This document shows positions 1 to 5,258 of a stretch of 5,267 nucleotides of DNA, piece after piece (positions within the stretch are counted from its first letter, which is position 1; every line of letters begins with the position of its first letter). The DNA is taken from assembly GCA_019510535.1 (NCBI GenBank), contig JAEKKE010000258.1, forward strand, positions 1 through 5,267, given 5' to 3'. A program made the position numbers and the translations under genes. The DNA is from Acidobacteriota bacterium (GTDB lineage Bacteria > Acidobacteriota > Terriglobia > Terriglobales > Acidobacteriaceae). Below the pieces are notes generated by a model, which ran no database searches, had not been told where the DNA came from, and worked only from the letters and a program-made list of their open reading frames with translations.

Positions 1-1
1 G

Positions 2-1009
2 CGACAGGCTCGGATCAGTCTGGTGCCCCTTCCGGAGGAGAACAGTAAGCCTGCTGATCTTCTTCGCCGAGGGCGCGGACGGGGAGAAGGATTCACCGAC
101 CTTAACGGCGCCTTCATCATCGACCATGTCGCACCTGGCACGTACGCCGTGCAAGTGGATCTGACGGGATACCTCGATCCCATGTCAGGTGTCGACCTCT
201 CTGATTGGGAGAGGCTTGAGCCGGAGGTACAGCGGCATCTTCGCTCAACAGGTGTAACGATTCGCGGAGGGGAAGCGGCGGCTCTGGATATTGAGCTGAT
301 GCGCGGGGCCGCGATCAGCGGCCAGATTCTCTACGATGATGGAGCGCCCGCGGCAGATGTCAGCGTGCAGGCTATCTCATCGCCAACCTCGGCCAATCGC
401 CAACGGGCAGGAGAGAGTAGCTTGCCCGCGGTACCCACCGATGACCAGGGAAAGTTTCGCATCGCCGGCGTTCCTCCCGGCGAATATCGCGTGATTGCCG
501 GTATGGTGCAGGCGAATGTCTTCGCGAGGGACACGGCACAAGCGGTCAGCCTCTATCTGAATACGCAGCAGATCTATGCGCCGGGAACCTTCCATAAGAA
601 GGAAGCATTGAACTTCAAGATCGTCGGAAGTGAGGAGATGGGGGGCGTGGCCATCACCATTCCTACACGCGGCCTTCATCTGGTCCGAGGCAGCGTTGTG
701 CGGCAGGCAGACGGCATACCAGTAGTGCACGGCGCTGTGCAATTGACGGATGCCAGTGACCGCTCATTTTCCCGTAACGCTGACATCACTCCCGATGGCA
801 GCTTCGTGATCGCCTTCGTGCCTTCGGGAACGTACAGATTACGTGTGGATGGCGCGTTCGATGCGACTGAGGCCTCGGGCCCGCAACCGCCGAAGATCTC
901 TCATGAATATGGTCCAGCCGAAGAAGAGGTGACTGTGTCCACGAACGACGTCGGCGGTATCACACTGCAGGTCCTGGAAAAGCAGACAACACTGTCCTTC
1001 GGGCACTGA
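2..1009 (+). CDS. Carboxypeptidase-regulatory-like repeat protein, 5'-truncated by window edge
   Basis: The reading frame is open to the left edge, so the GTG at 23 is probably internal and the N-terminus, including any signal peptide, lies outside. Counting from that GTG, three copies of the hallmark 'D-G-x-F-x-I-x-x-V-x-P-G-x-Y' appear: around residues 25-45 (NGAFIIDHVAPGTYAVQV), 139-161 (QGKFRIAGVPPGEYRVI) and 256-277 (DGSFVIAFVPSGTYRLRV). This is the signature of carboxypeptidase regulatory-like (CarboxypepD_reg, transthyretin-like) beta-sandwich domains. No catalytic domain or TonB-dependent barrel is visible, and the protein ends shortly after the third repeat at a TGA. In Acidobacteriota such repeat proteins are common and usually exported; a role in surface binding or scaffolding is inference. 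The product is otherwise hypothetical. No partner gene follows in the same direction, and a weak terminator candidate lies about 75 nt downstream. Confidence 0.85.
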   Translation, partial: RQARISLVPLPEENSKPADLLRRGRGRGEGFTDLNGAFIIDHVAPGTYAVQVDLTGYLDPMSGVDLSDWERLEPEVQRHLRSTGVTIRGGEAAALDIELMRGAAISGQILYDDGAPAADVSVQAISSPTSANRQRAGESSLPAVPTDDQGKFRIAGVPPGEYRVIAGMVQANVFARDTAQAVSLYLNTQQIYAPGTFHKKEALNFKIVGSEEMGGVAITIPTRGLHLVRGSVVRQADGIPVVHGAVQLTDASDRSFSRNADITPDGSFVIAFVPSGTYRLRVDGAFDATEASGPQPPKISHEYGPAEEEVTVSTNDVGGITLQVLEKQTTLSFGH

Positions 1010-1054
1010 GTGTAGCGATTCCTATCGGAGTGCAGATCTGGGCGCCAATCCTCT

Positions 1055-1093
1055 CCGCGGACGCTTTAGGCGGCCAGAAGTCCTTTTTTATTT
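1055..1093 (+). terminator. Weak candidate terminator downstream of the repeat-domain gene
   Basis: A run of six T, then A, then three T (1084-1093) follows short complementary segments: GGAC at 1059-1062 with GTCC at 1080-1083, or CCGC at 1055-1058 with GCGG at 1070-1073. The T-tract is good but the stems are only 4 bp, so this is a tentative intrinsic terminator for the gene ending at 1009. Confidence 0.25.
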
Positions 1094-1295
1094 CCAGGCG
1101 ACCTGACTTCGACCGGGCTGTGAAATTCACCACTCTCGATACCGTGGAGCATTGCCGTAACGGTACCGCCGAATGGAGTTCCGTCGACATGAATATGCCG
1201 GGCGCCTCGACAGACGGTCTGGCAGAGAGCAAAACGATTCGGAATTCGATCGAGAGCACGGTAAACCTGGAAGGAACGCATACTGAATCCTTTCG

Positions 1296-1321
1296 AACGC
1301 CGCCGCAGAGTGAGGCGTTTT
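1296..1321. terminator. Hairpin between the gap and the discoidin-like gene, possible terminator
   Basis: AACGCC (1296-1301) pairs with GGCGTT (1314-1319) across a 12-nt loop. On the plus strand the stem is followed by TT and then GTTG. It begins 15 nt past the stop of the minus-strand gene ending at 1335, so it could end that transcript, although the minus side has no T-tract. Its strength and direction are uncertain. Confidence 0.35.
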
Positions 1322-1334
1322 GTTGCTGTAGGTT

Positions 1335-1805
1335 TCAGGCGATCGCAATCGATTGGAGAGACGCAATCCTCTGCTTGTCGTGACGGCCTGGATCGATCTG
1401 GAGCTCGATCGCGGTTACATCCACCAGCTCAACGGAATAGTCTTCGATTTCCTGTGTAGCGCCTCCAGGACTGAAGGTCCATTGTTGGCGTAATACTTCT
1501 CTGCGAGCCTGATTCGCGGACGTAGCATAGAGCGCGAACTCCTGAGCTCTCTCTGTTCCATCCTCACGGAACTCCAATCGTATGCGGCGAATCGACTGAG
1601 GCTTGTCGAATGTCAGGCGGATTACCTGGGGGCCAGGCGTTGCCGCTTTCCATCCACCCCGTTCTGTTCCTTGCAAAGCATCTTCGAACGGATATCGAGG
1701 ATCTTCTGAGGAGATCTCGACGCTCGTGAGCTCCTCCAGGTTGAGCCAATGATCGGAGGATGGAATTACTTGATCGGCATCCGGCGATAGGATCGATTTC
1801 CGCAT
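1335..1805 (-). CDS. Small F5/8 type C (discoidin)-like domain protein, 156 aa
   Basis: The start ATG at 1805 is chosen because GGAG (1814-1817) lies 8 nt upstream; an in-frame ATG at 2000 would add 65 residues of implausible sequence running through a repeat element. The protein opens MRKSILSPDADQV and has no signal peptide or membrane segment. Residues about 26-80 (VEISSEDPRYPFEDAL, then GWKAATPGPQVIRLTF and IRRIRLEF) match the pattern of discoidin/F5-8 type C beta-sandwiches, where altered or exposed residues are followed by a ligand-accessible strand. Residues about 88-155 give further alternating strands, ending VTAIELQIDPG and an ASLQSIAIA strand. I recall similar short acidobacterial proteins annotated as carbohydrate-binding or discoidin-domain proteins, but the ligand is unknown. 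The lack of an export signal suggests a cytoplasmic role, unlike most family members. It is probably monocistronic; a candidate promoter/operator lies at 1872-1901. Confidence 0.75.
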   Translation of the reverse strand: MRKSILSPDADQVIPSSDHWLNLEELTSVEISSEDPRYPFEDALQGTERGGWKAATPGPQVIRLTFDKPQSIRRIRLEFREDGTERAQEFALYATSANQARREVLRQQWTFSPGGATQEIEDYSVELVDVTAIELQIDPGRHDKQRIASLQSIAIA

Positions 1806-1813
1806 AGATTGAT

Positions 1814-1817
1814 CTCC
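1814..1817 (-). promoter_or_regulatory. Shine-Dalgarno fixing the start at 1805
   Basis: On the minus strand GGAG sits 8 nt before ATG 1805. It supports the 156-aa product over the 221-aa open frame that begins at 2000. Confidence 0.7.
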
Positions 1818-1871
1818 ATGTTTCTGATGTAGAGTCGTCTGCTGAATGGCATTCCAACGCAAGCAACGCCG

Positions 1872-1901
1872 AGTGCGGTGGGCGATATTACTTGCCGCAC
1901 T
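1872..1901 (-). promoter_or_regulatory. Candidate operator with embedded -10 for the 156-aa gene
   Basis: A perfect 7-bp inverted repeat, AGTGCGG-N16-CCGCACT, encloses TAATAT (minus strand, 1884-1889), which resembles a -10 box and would give a leader of about 70 nt. No good -35 is visible. The layout fits a repressor site over a promoter, but it rests on sequence symmetry alone. Confidence 0.3.
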
Positions 1902-1945
1902 AGCTTGGATGCATGCCCATCGTCTTCCAGATGTGAAATGCGATG

Positions 1946-2059
1946 AGAGCATTTTCTCTGTTGCAGGTATCCCGGCAGGGGAGTGCCGCGGCGTTTTCAT
2001 CGCGGAAAACGGCCCGAAGATCGGGAGCCGTGCACTACACCTACGGCGAAAATGCTCTA
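1946..2059 (+). repeat. Palindromic dispersed repeat, copy 1
   Basis: The ends are a perfect 11-bp inverted repeat, AGAGCATTTTC (1946-1956) and GAAAATGCTCT (2048-2058). Inside are a hairpin CGTTTTC (1992-1998)/GAAAACG (2005-2011) and a second hairpin CCCGA (2013-2017)/TCGGG (2021-2025). Read on the plus strand it aligns along its whole length with the reverse strand of 4042-4159: shared blocks include the ends, a CTGTTGC segment, GGCGTTT, GGAAAACG and CACTACACCTAC versus CACGACACCTAC. It lies wholly between genes. It encodes nothing and is too short for a transposase, so it is a REP/BIME- or MITE-like element; which of these cannot be decided from the window. Confidence 0.85.
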
Positions 2060-2094
2060 GCAGATCAGCTTGCGAGTGATGTAGCTGTGCGAGT

Positions 2095-2115
2095 GCAGTT
2101 CAGGGAGTGAACTGC
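2095..2115 (-). terminator. Hairpin just after the 92-aa gene
   Basis: GCAGTTCA (2095-2102) and TGAACTGC (2108-2115) form a perfect 8-bp stem with a 5-nt loop, starting about 10 nt past the stop codon at 2126. On the minus strand no T-tract follows, so it may be a 3' stabilising hairpin or a non-canonical terminator. Confidence 0.45.
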
Positions 2116-2125
2116 TCGCTTTCGA

Positions 2126-2404
2126 TCAGGCGATATTGGCGTGTTCTGTACTGTCCGCTTGCACACGCAATGAGCGAGGAAGCTCGGACGGTTGGAACTC
2201 GATACCATCCTGCACAAGCTTCTGCGCAGTCTTCGCCAAAGTTGCCCGTTTTGTCTCCATCTTTCCGATCGCGGTGTCACGTTCCGCGTCCGAAGCAAAA
2301 ACTTCATACTTTGCCAGATGAGCCAGCTTGCGGTCGTAGAGGTCGATCTCCTCATGGAGCGACTTCAGATAGTACTTGTCTTGCACTTTCGCGGGCTTCT
2401 GCAT
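2126..2404 (-). CDS. Hypothetical helical protein, 92 aa, downstream of the cold shock gene
   Basis: The start at 2404 is set by an excellent AAGGAG (2412-2417) 7 nt upstream; the longer in-frame ATG at 2458 lies in the terminator region and is rejected. The protein is soluble, highly charged and predicted mostly helical. Residues about 9-35 (DKYYLKSLHEEIDLYDRKL) and 38-67 (ASDAERDTAIGKMETKRA, then TLAKTAQKLVQDGIEF) look like two amphipathic helices that could pack as an antiparallel hairpin, followed by a proline-containing segment (QPSELPRS) and a polar tail. No signal peptide, cysteine cluster or catalytic motif is visible. I do not recognise a named family, though I have a faint recollection of similar short proteins in Acidobacteriota. 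It follows a cold shock gene on the same strand with a terminator-like hairpin between, so cold or stress co-expression is plausible but unproven. Confidence 0.75.
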   Translation of the reverse strand: MQKPAKVQDKYYLKSLHEEIDLYDRKLAHLAKYEVFASDAERDTAIGKMETKRATLAKTAQKLVQDGIEFQPSELPRSLRVQADSTEHANIA

Positions 2405-2411
2405 TTGGGGT

Positions 2412-2417
2412 CTCCTT
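2412..2417 (-). promoter_or_regulatory. Strong Shine-Dalgarno for the 92-aa gene
   Basis: AAGGAG on the minus strand, 7 nt before ATG 2404. It decides the start and is the best ribosome binding site in the window. Confidence 0.8.
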
Positions 2418-2454
2418 GTTACTGGAAGGGCGATCGGTTGCAAAATAAGGTCAT

Positions 2455-2482
2455 ACAAGAAAAGGGAGCGGACGCTCCCTTT
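2455..2482 (-). terminator. Intrinsic terminator or attenuator after the cold shock gene
   Basis: AAAGGGAGC (minus strand 2482-2474) pairs perfectly with GCTCCCTTT (2469-2461) around a GTCC tetraloop, and is followed on the minus strand by TCTTGTAT. With the last stem Ts this gives a T-rich tail. It begins 22 nt past the cold shock stop codon and 57 nt before the next start, so it should end most transcripts and allow limited read-through. Confidence 0.75.
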
Positions 2483-2504
2483 CTATCGATCCTGTTGCTT
2501 TTAC

Positions 2505-2708
2505 TTAAGAGACGACTTCAACGTCTTCGGCCTGCCAGCCCTTTTGGCCCTTCACTACGTTGAAACGTACTGTCTGACCTTCTTGCAGGCTACGGAATCC
2601 ATTGCTTTTGATAGCCCGATGGTGAACGAAAACATCCTCACCACTCTGGCGGCTAATAAAACCAAATCCCTTTGCATCGTTGAACCACTTCACGACCCCT
2701 TGTTCCAT
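2505..2708 (-). CDS. Cold shock protein, CspA family (67 aa)
   Basis: A complete single cold-shock (OB-fold) domain of the usual 65-70 aa. The nucleic-acid-binding motifs are intact: RNP1 KGFGFI at residues 13-18 and RNP2 VFVHH at 26-30, with the conserved start GVVKWFN (4-10) and aromatic residues W8, F9, F15, F17, F27 and H29 positioned to stack on single-stranded RNA or DNA. Such proteins act in the cytoplasm as RNA chaperones that melt secondary structure and can antiterminate transcription; some are cold-induced and others constitutive, which the coding sequence cannot tell. The start at 2708 has AAGGAA (2715-2720) 6 nt upstream. A long region before it, with an inverted repeat at 2793-2813, could be the long leader typical of regulated csp genes. 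The exact paralogue (A, C, G) cannot be assigned. Confidence 0.96.
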   Translation of the reverse strand: MEQGVVKWFNDAKGFGFISRQSGEDVFVHHRAIKSNGFRSLQEGQTVRFNVVKGQKGWQAEDVEVVS

Positions 2709-2792
2709 AACCTATTCCTTCTGAGATTGAGTACCGCCGAACACAATGTGGAGTGTTTGCGAGTAGAGGCAAGCCGGAACCAGCAAGTAGAC

Positions 2793-2820
2793 CAGATCGG
2801 ATTCTTCGATCTGATATAGA
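2793..2820 (-). promoter_or_regulatory. Candidate promoter/leader element of the cold shock gene
   Basis: A perfect 7-bp inverted repeat, CAGATCG (2793-2799) and CGATCTG (2807-2813), directly abuts a TCTATAT sequence (minus strand 2820-2814) that resembles a -10 box. Transcription would start inside the repeat, giving a leader of about 95-100 nt. The symmetry could be an operator or a 5'-end RNA hairpin. No clear -35 is seen. Confidence 0.35.
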
Positions 2821-2870
2821 ATACCACGCTTCGGTTGTGGGCTCTTTCGACCGTGCCTAAGTCGCCTGTA

Positions 2871-2924
2871 ATGTTTATGGTTGCCGCAATGTTCATGGAT
2901 GCGTGTCTGTTATGGATGGGTGCA
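2871..2924. repeat. Three imperfect 18-bp direct repeats in the csp/reductase intergenic region
   Basis: The core TGTT(T/C)ATGG starts at 2872, 2890 and, with one base missing, 2908, an exact 18-bp period. It lies between the divergent cold shock and reductase genes, 82 bp before the reductase start. Regularly phased direct repeats near promoters can be regulator sites; chance is also possible with only three degenerate units. Confidence 0.4.
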
Positions 2925-3005
2925 TCTGCCCGAAGGACTTGGGGAGGCACGGCATCGAATCGTTACTTCCTGGAACCGGCCACCACCGCAAAGCATCGTA
3001 TCCGC

Positions 3006-4001
3006 ATGGAAAAGGTCAAGCTTGGCTCTCAGGGTGCTATCGTCTCTCGCATCGGTCTCGGCTGCATGGGGATGAGTGAGTTCTATGGCGATCGCAACGA
3101 TACGGAATCGGCCGCAACCCTGCTGCGATCTCTCGATCTCGGCATCACCTTTCTCGACACCGCGGATGTCTATGGCTTCGGCGATAACGAGGTTCTCGTC
3201 GGCAAGACCATCAAACCCCGCCGCGATGAGGTCTTTCTGGCGACCAAATTCGCAAATCTGCGCAAGCGCGAAGATCCAACCTACTGGGAGGTCTCAGGAC
3301 GTCCCGAGTATGTGCACCAGGCGATCGATGCCTCGCTGCAGCGCCTAGGGCTCGACTATATCGATCTCTACTATCAACACCGTGTCGATCCCAATGTGCC
3401 GATCGAAGAGACCGTCGGCGCTATGGCTGAACTGGTTGCGGCGGGCAAGGTAAAGTATCTCGGTCTTTCGGAAGCTGGTCCGGAGACGATTCGCCGTGCG
3501 CATAAAGTACATCCCATTACCGCGCTGCAGACGGAGTACTCGCTCTGGGAGCGCGACGTCGAAGATGAGATTCTGCCCACCGTGCGCGAACTCGGAATTG
3601 GCTTTGTGCCTTACTCTCCCTTAGGCCGCGGCTTCCTTACCGGAACGATCAAAGATACGTCGACGCTTGATGCTTCCGACTCACGGGCCGCACGGTATCC
3701 GCGCTTCTCGGGAGAGAACCTGGACAAGAACCTCGTCCTGGTGGCGAAGCTCGAAGAGCTGGCGGAGAAGAAGGGCGTCAAGCCCAGCCAGCTTGCGATT
3801 GCATGGGTGCTGGCGCAGGGCAACGATCTTGTCCCGATTCCAGGCACCAAGCGCCGAAAGTATCTGGAGGAGAATGCAGCGGCCGCTGCGATTCAATTCA
3901 CAGCGGAAGAGTTGGCGGAGATTGAAGCTGCAGTTCCAAAAGGCGCCGTTGCCGGTGATCGCTATAACGCGACGGGAATGAAAACCATCAACAGGTCATA
4001 G
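3006..4001 (+). CDS. Aldo/keto reductase, NADP(H)-dependent (331 aa)
   Basis: A full-length (beta/alpha)8-barrel oxidoreductase that reduces aldehydes or ketones with NADPH in the cytoplasm. The catalytic tetrad is complete: D51 and Y56 in FLDTADVYG, K81 in ATKF, and H125 in YYQHRVDP. The N-terminal strand MEKVKLGSQG with GLGCMGMSEFYG (18-28) is typical of the quinone-/perakine-reductase-like AKR branch (AKR13 or IolS/YajO-like). Cofactor-binding segments are seen at SPLGRGFLTG (204-213) and IPGTKRRKYLEEN (278-290). The start at 3006 is preferred because the family begins at this MEKV; the in-frame ATGs upstream from 2877 and the GTG at 2835 would add unrelated sequence. No good ribosome binding site is visible, so initiation may be weak or leader-dependent. 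It is transcribed alone and ends at a strong hairpin. The physiological substrate cannot be inferred. Confidence 0.95.
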   Translation: MEKVKLGSQGAIVSRIGLGCMGMSEFYGDRNDTESAATLLRSLDLGITFLDTADVYGFGDNEVLVGKTIKPRRDEVFLATKFANLRKREDPTYWEVSGRPEYVHQAIDASLQRLGLDYIDLYYQHRVDPNVPIEETVGAMAELVAAGKVKYLGLSEAGPETIRRAHKVHPITALQTEYSLWERDVEDEILPTVRELGIGFVPYSPLGRGFLTGTIKDTSTLDASDSRAARYPRFSGENLDKNLVLVAKLEELAEKKGVKPSQLAIAWVLAQGNDLVPIPGTKRRKYLEENAAAAAIQFTAEELAEIEAAVPKGAVAGDRYNATGMKTINRS

Positions 4002-4012
4002 AGTTATATCCG

Positions 4013-4040
4013 AAGGCGCGGCGAAGGCCGCGCCTTTCGA
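4013..4040 (+). terminator. Intrinsic terminator of the aldo/keto reductase gene
   Basis: AAGGCGCGGC (4013-4022) pairs perfectly with GCCGCGCCTT (4027-4036) around a GAAG tetraloop, followed by TTTC. It starts 12 nt after the stop at 4001. The T-tract is short but the 10-bp GC-rich stem is strong, and it may also act from the opposite side on the convergent DUF4159 transcript. Confidence 0.8.
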
Positions 4041-4041
4041 C

Positions 4042-4159
4042 TTAGAGCATTTTCCCTGTAGGTGTCGTGTAGGGCTTCCATATCTATGGGCGTTTTCCTC
4101 AATGGAAACGCCGCTGCACACCCCTTCCGGGCTACCCAGCAACAGGGAAAATGCTCTAA
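4042..4159 (-). repeat. Palindromic dispersed repeat, copy 2 (inverted relative to copy 1)
   Basis: The ends are a perfect 18-bp inverted repeat: TTAGAGCATTTTCCCTGT at 4042-4059 with its complement at 4142-4159. Inside are a hairpin CCAT (4078-4081)/ATGG (4086-4089) and a second, GGCGTTTTCC (4089-4098)/GGAAACGCC (4104-4112), with one bulged T; they share one base. The reverse strand aligns end to end with 1946-2059. It sits in the convergent space between the reductase terminator and the DUF4159 gene, and its right end includes the stop codon of that gene. No target-site duplication is evident. Longer perfect ends than copy 1 suggest it is the less decayed copy. Confidence 0.92.
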
Positions 4160-4989
4160 TGCGTCATCCCGTAGATGACGTAATTCACGCCGAGCTTGAT
4201 GCCCATCTCTGAATACTTCAGCGGGTACCATGGCGAGTCGTAGTACTCCCATGAGTCGCCGATATCGGAGTTGAGGCTGAACGCTACCATCAGCCTGCCT
4301 TTGTCGTCGTAGATTCCCTTCCAGTGCGGCACGCGGCCGTCCTTCTTATAGCCCGTATTCAGGTGCTCCGCTCCCGGTACCTGGATGCGGTCGTTCAGAT
4401 CGAAGAGCACGTGAAAGGCGGGGTCGTTGTCAGGAATGTCGACGAGGTCGCGCTCAGGAAAGACCATCTTCATGGTTTGGGTGAAGTAAGCCTCTTCCTC
4501 TGATCCATGACAGTCATCGGCCATGAAGAAGCCTCCGCGCAGCAGATAGTCGCGGAGCTTGGCGCCCTGTTGCTGGGTGAGGCCCCACTCGCCGACCTGT
4601 ACGGCATAGATCCAGGGATAGTCGTAGACCTCATCGCCGTTTTCCAGGTTCACGGGCTGTTCGACGCTCCGGGCATCGACCCGTGTCAGGCGGCGGAGAC
4701 TGGCGGCGAAGTCGCGGTCGGCCTTGGGGTAGTCCTGTGTCCAGAGGGAGAGGCCTTGCTGCCATGGTCCATCGAAACGGCCGCGATAGCCGTCGAGCGG
4801 ACCTCCGGGAAACATCAGCCGCGCGAAGGTCCACTCTCCCGGTTTTTGCCAATCGGAAGGGAGGGGAGCACTCCGGCCATACTCCACCGAGGGATACTCG
4901 CGAAAGTTATGCTGAAAACCGCGCTGGGCATACCCGACGCCGAGCAGCACAAGTGCGATTCCCGCGCGGGTTATACGCCGCAACTGCAT
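4156..4989 (-). CDS. Secreted DUF4159 protein (277 aa)
   Basis: The start ATG at 4989 is preferred: GGGAG (4996-5000) lies 6 nt upstream and the product then opens with a signal peptide, MQLRRITRAGIALVLLGVGYA, with likely cleavage after YA at residue 21. The 44-residue extension to ATG 5121 has no ribosome binding site and would bury the signal. The mature protein matches my recollection of DUF4159 (PF13709): an early WTFARLMFPG (53-62), a YDYPWIYAVQVGEW strand (122-135), RGGFFMADDCHGSEEEAYF (151-169), HWKGIYDDKGRLMVAF (222-237), GDSWEYYDSPWYP (244-256) and a C-terminal KLGVNYVIYGMTH. DUF4159 has a class I glutamine amidotransferase-like fold but no proven activity. In many bacteria it neighbours MoxR/von Willebrand A genes; none is visible here. 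Its TAG stop lies within the end of the palindromic repeat. Confidence 0.9.
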   Translation of the reverse strand: MQLRRITRAGIALVLLGVGYAQRGFQHNFREYPSVEYGRSAPLPSDWQKPGEWTFARLMFPGGPLDGYRGRFDGPWQQGLSLWTQDYPKADRDFAASLRRLTRVDARSVEQPVNLENGDEVYDYPWIYAVQVGEWGLTQQQGAKLRDYLLRGGFFMADDCHGSEEEAYFTQTMKMVFPERDLVDIPDNDPAFHVLFDLNDRIQVPGAEHLNTGYKKDGRVPHWKGIYDDKGRLMVAFSLNSDIGDSWEYYDSPWYPLKYSEMGIKLGVNYVIYGMTH

Positions 4990-4995
4990 TCCCAG

Positions 4996-5000
4996 CTCCC
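4996..5000 (-). promoter_or_regulatory. Shine-Dalgarno fixing the DUF4159 start
   Basis: GGGAG on the minus strand, 6 nt before ATG 4989. It selects the signal-peptide-bearing start over the ATG at 5121. Confidence 0.65.
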
Positions 5001-5158
5001 GTTTGGCCAGAAGATAGCACGTCTTCCTCTCACCCTGGACGGCGTGCCTGATGTCTACTTGGACGCGGCCCGGAGGGAAAGTGGCAGCTCCGGATGGTAT
5101 GTCATCCTCAGAAGAGATCATGCCGCCAAGGGTGTGTCATCAAACTCCTGTCGCCAGC

Positions 5159-5258
5159 GTTGCGAGGGCAAATTTGTCCAGACGAGGCGGAGGTCGAAGA
5201 CTGTGGCGGGCCCACAGTCGAGGCCGACAACGAAGTGTGGGCGAATTTGCGCCGCAAC
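5159..5258. repeat. Long imperfect palindrome of a second type
   Basis: A ~100-bp region symmetric about position 5209. The centre is a perfect 8-bp hairpin GACTGTGG (5199-5206)/CCACAGTC (5212-5219) with a CGGGC loop. The outer arms GTTGCG (5159-5164) and GCAAATT (5168-5174) meet AATTTGC (5244-5250) and CGCAAC (5253-5258), with partial complementarity between. The sequence is unrelated to the repeat at 1946 and 4042. It lies upstream of the DUF4159 gene, and the window ends before any right boundary can be seen. Confidence 0.7.

Larger units (their letters stand above)
1010..1334. other. Intergenic stretch with no supported gene
   Basis: Both strands carry open frames of 70-117 codons here, for example a GTG-started plus frame 1030-1383 and a minus frame 1066-1281. 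None has a convincing ribosome binding site or a recognisable domain, and the plus frame runs into the 3' end of the minus-strand gene at 1335. The minus frame at about 1066-1200 reads somewhat protein-like (HVDGTPFGGTVTAML), so a decayed coding fragment is possible but unproven. The only structural signals are the T-tract at 1084-1093 and a hairpin at 1296-1319. Confidence 0.5.

Noticed and set aside
1030..1383. 117-codon plus-strand frame starting with GTG.
   Set aside because: No ribosome binding site, no domain-like pattern, and it overlaps the supported minus-strand gene at 1335.
1846..2079. 77-codon plus-strand frame with a hydrophobic start (WAILLAALAWM).
   Set aside because: Its second half is the palindromic repeat, there is no ribosome binding site, and it resembles no family I know.
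2835..3005. Upstream extension of the aldo/keto reductase by 57 residues.
   Set aside because: The family's first strand begins at MEKVKLG; the extension is unlike any AKR and spans the phased repeats.
1946..4159. The inverted pair of repeats as the ends of a composite mobile element carrying the csp and reductase genes.
   Set aside because: Each copy is itself a complete palindrome with its own ends, there is no transposase between them, and the enclosed genes look like ordinary chromosomal genes.
5092..5107. Short inverted repeat GGATG-N6-CATCC upstream of the DUF4159 gene.
   Set aside because: Only 5-bp arms and no promoter element nearby; expected by chance.
4990..5121. N-terminal extension of the DUF4159 protein to ATG 5121.
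   Set aside because: It has no ribosome binding site and would place a 44-residue polar segment before an otherwise standard signal peptide; the ATG at 4989 has a good Shine-Dalgarno.
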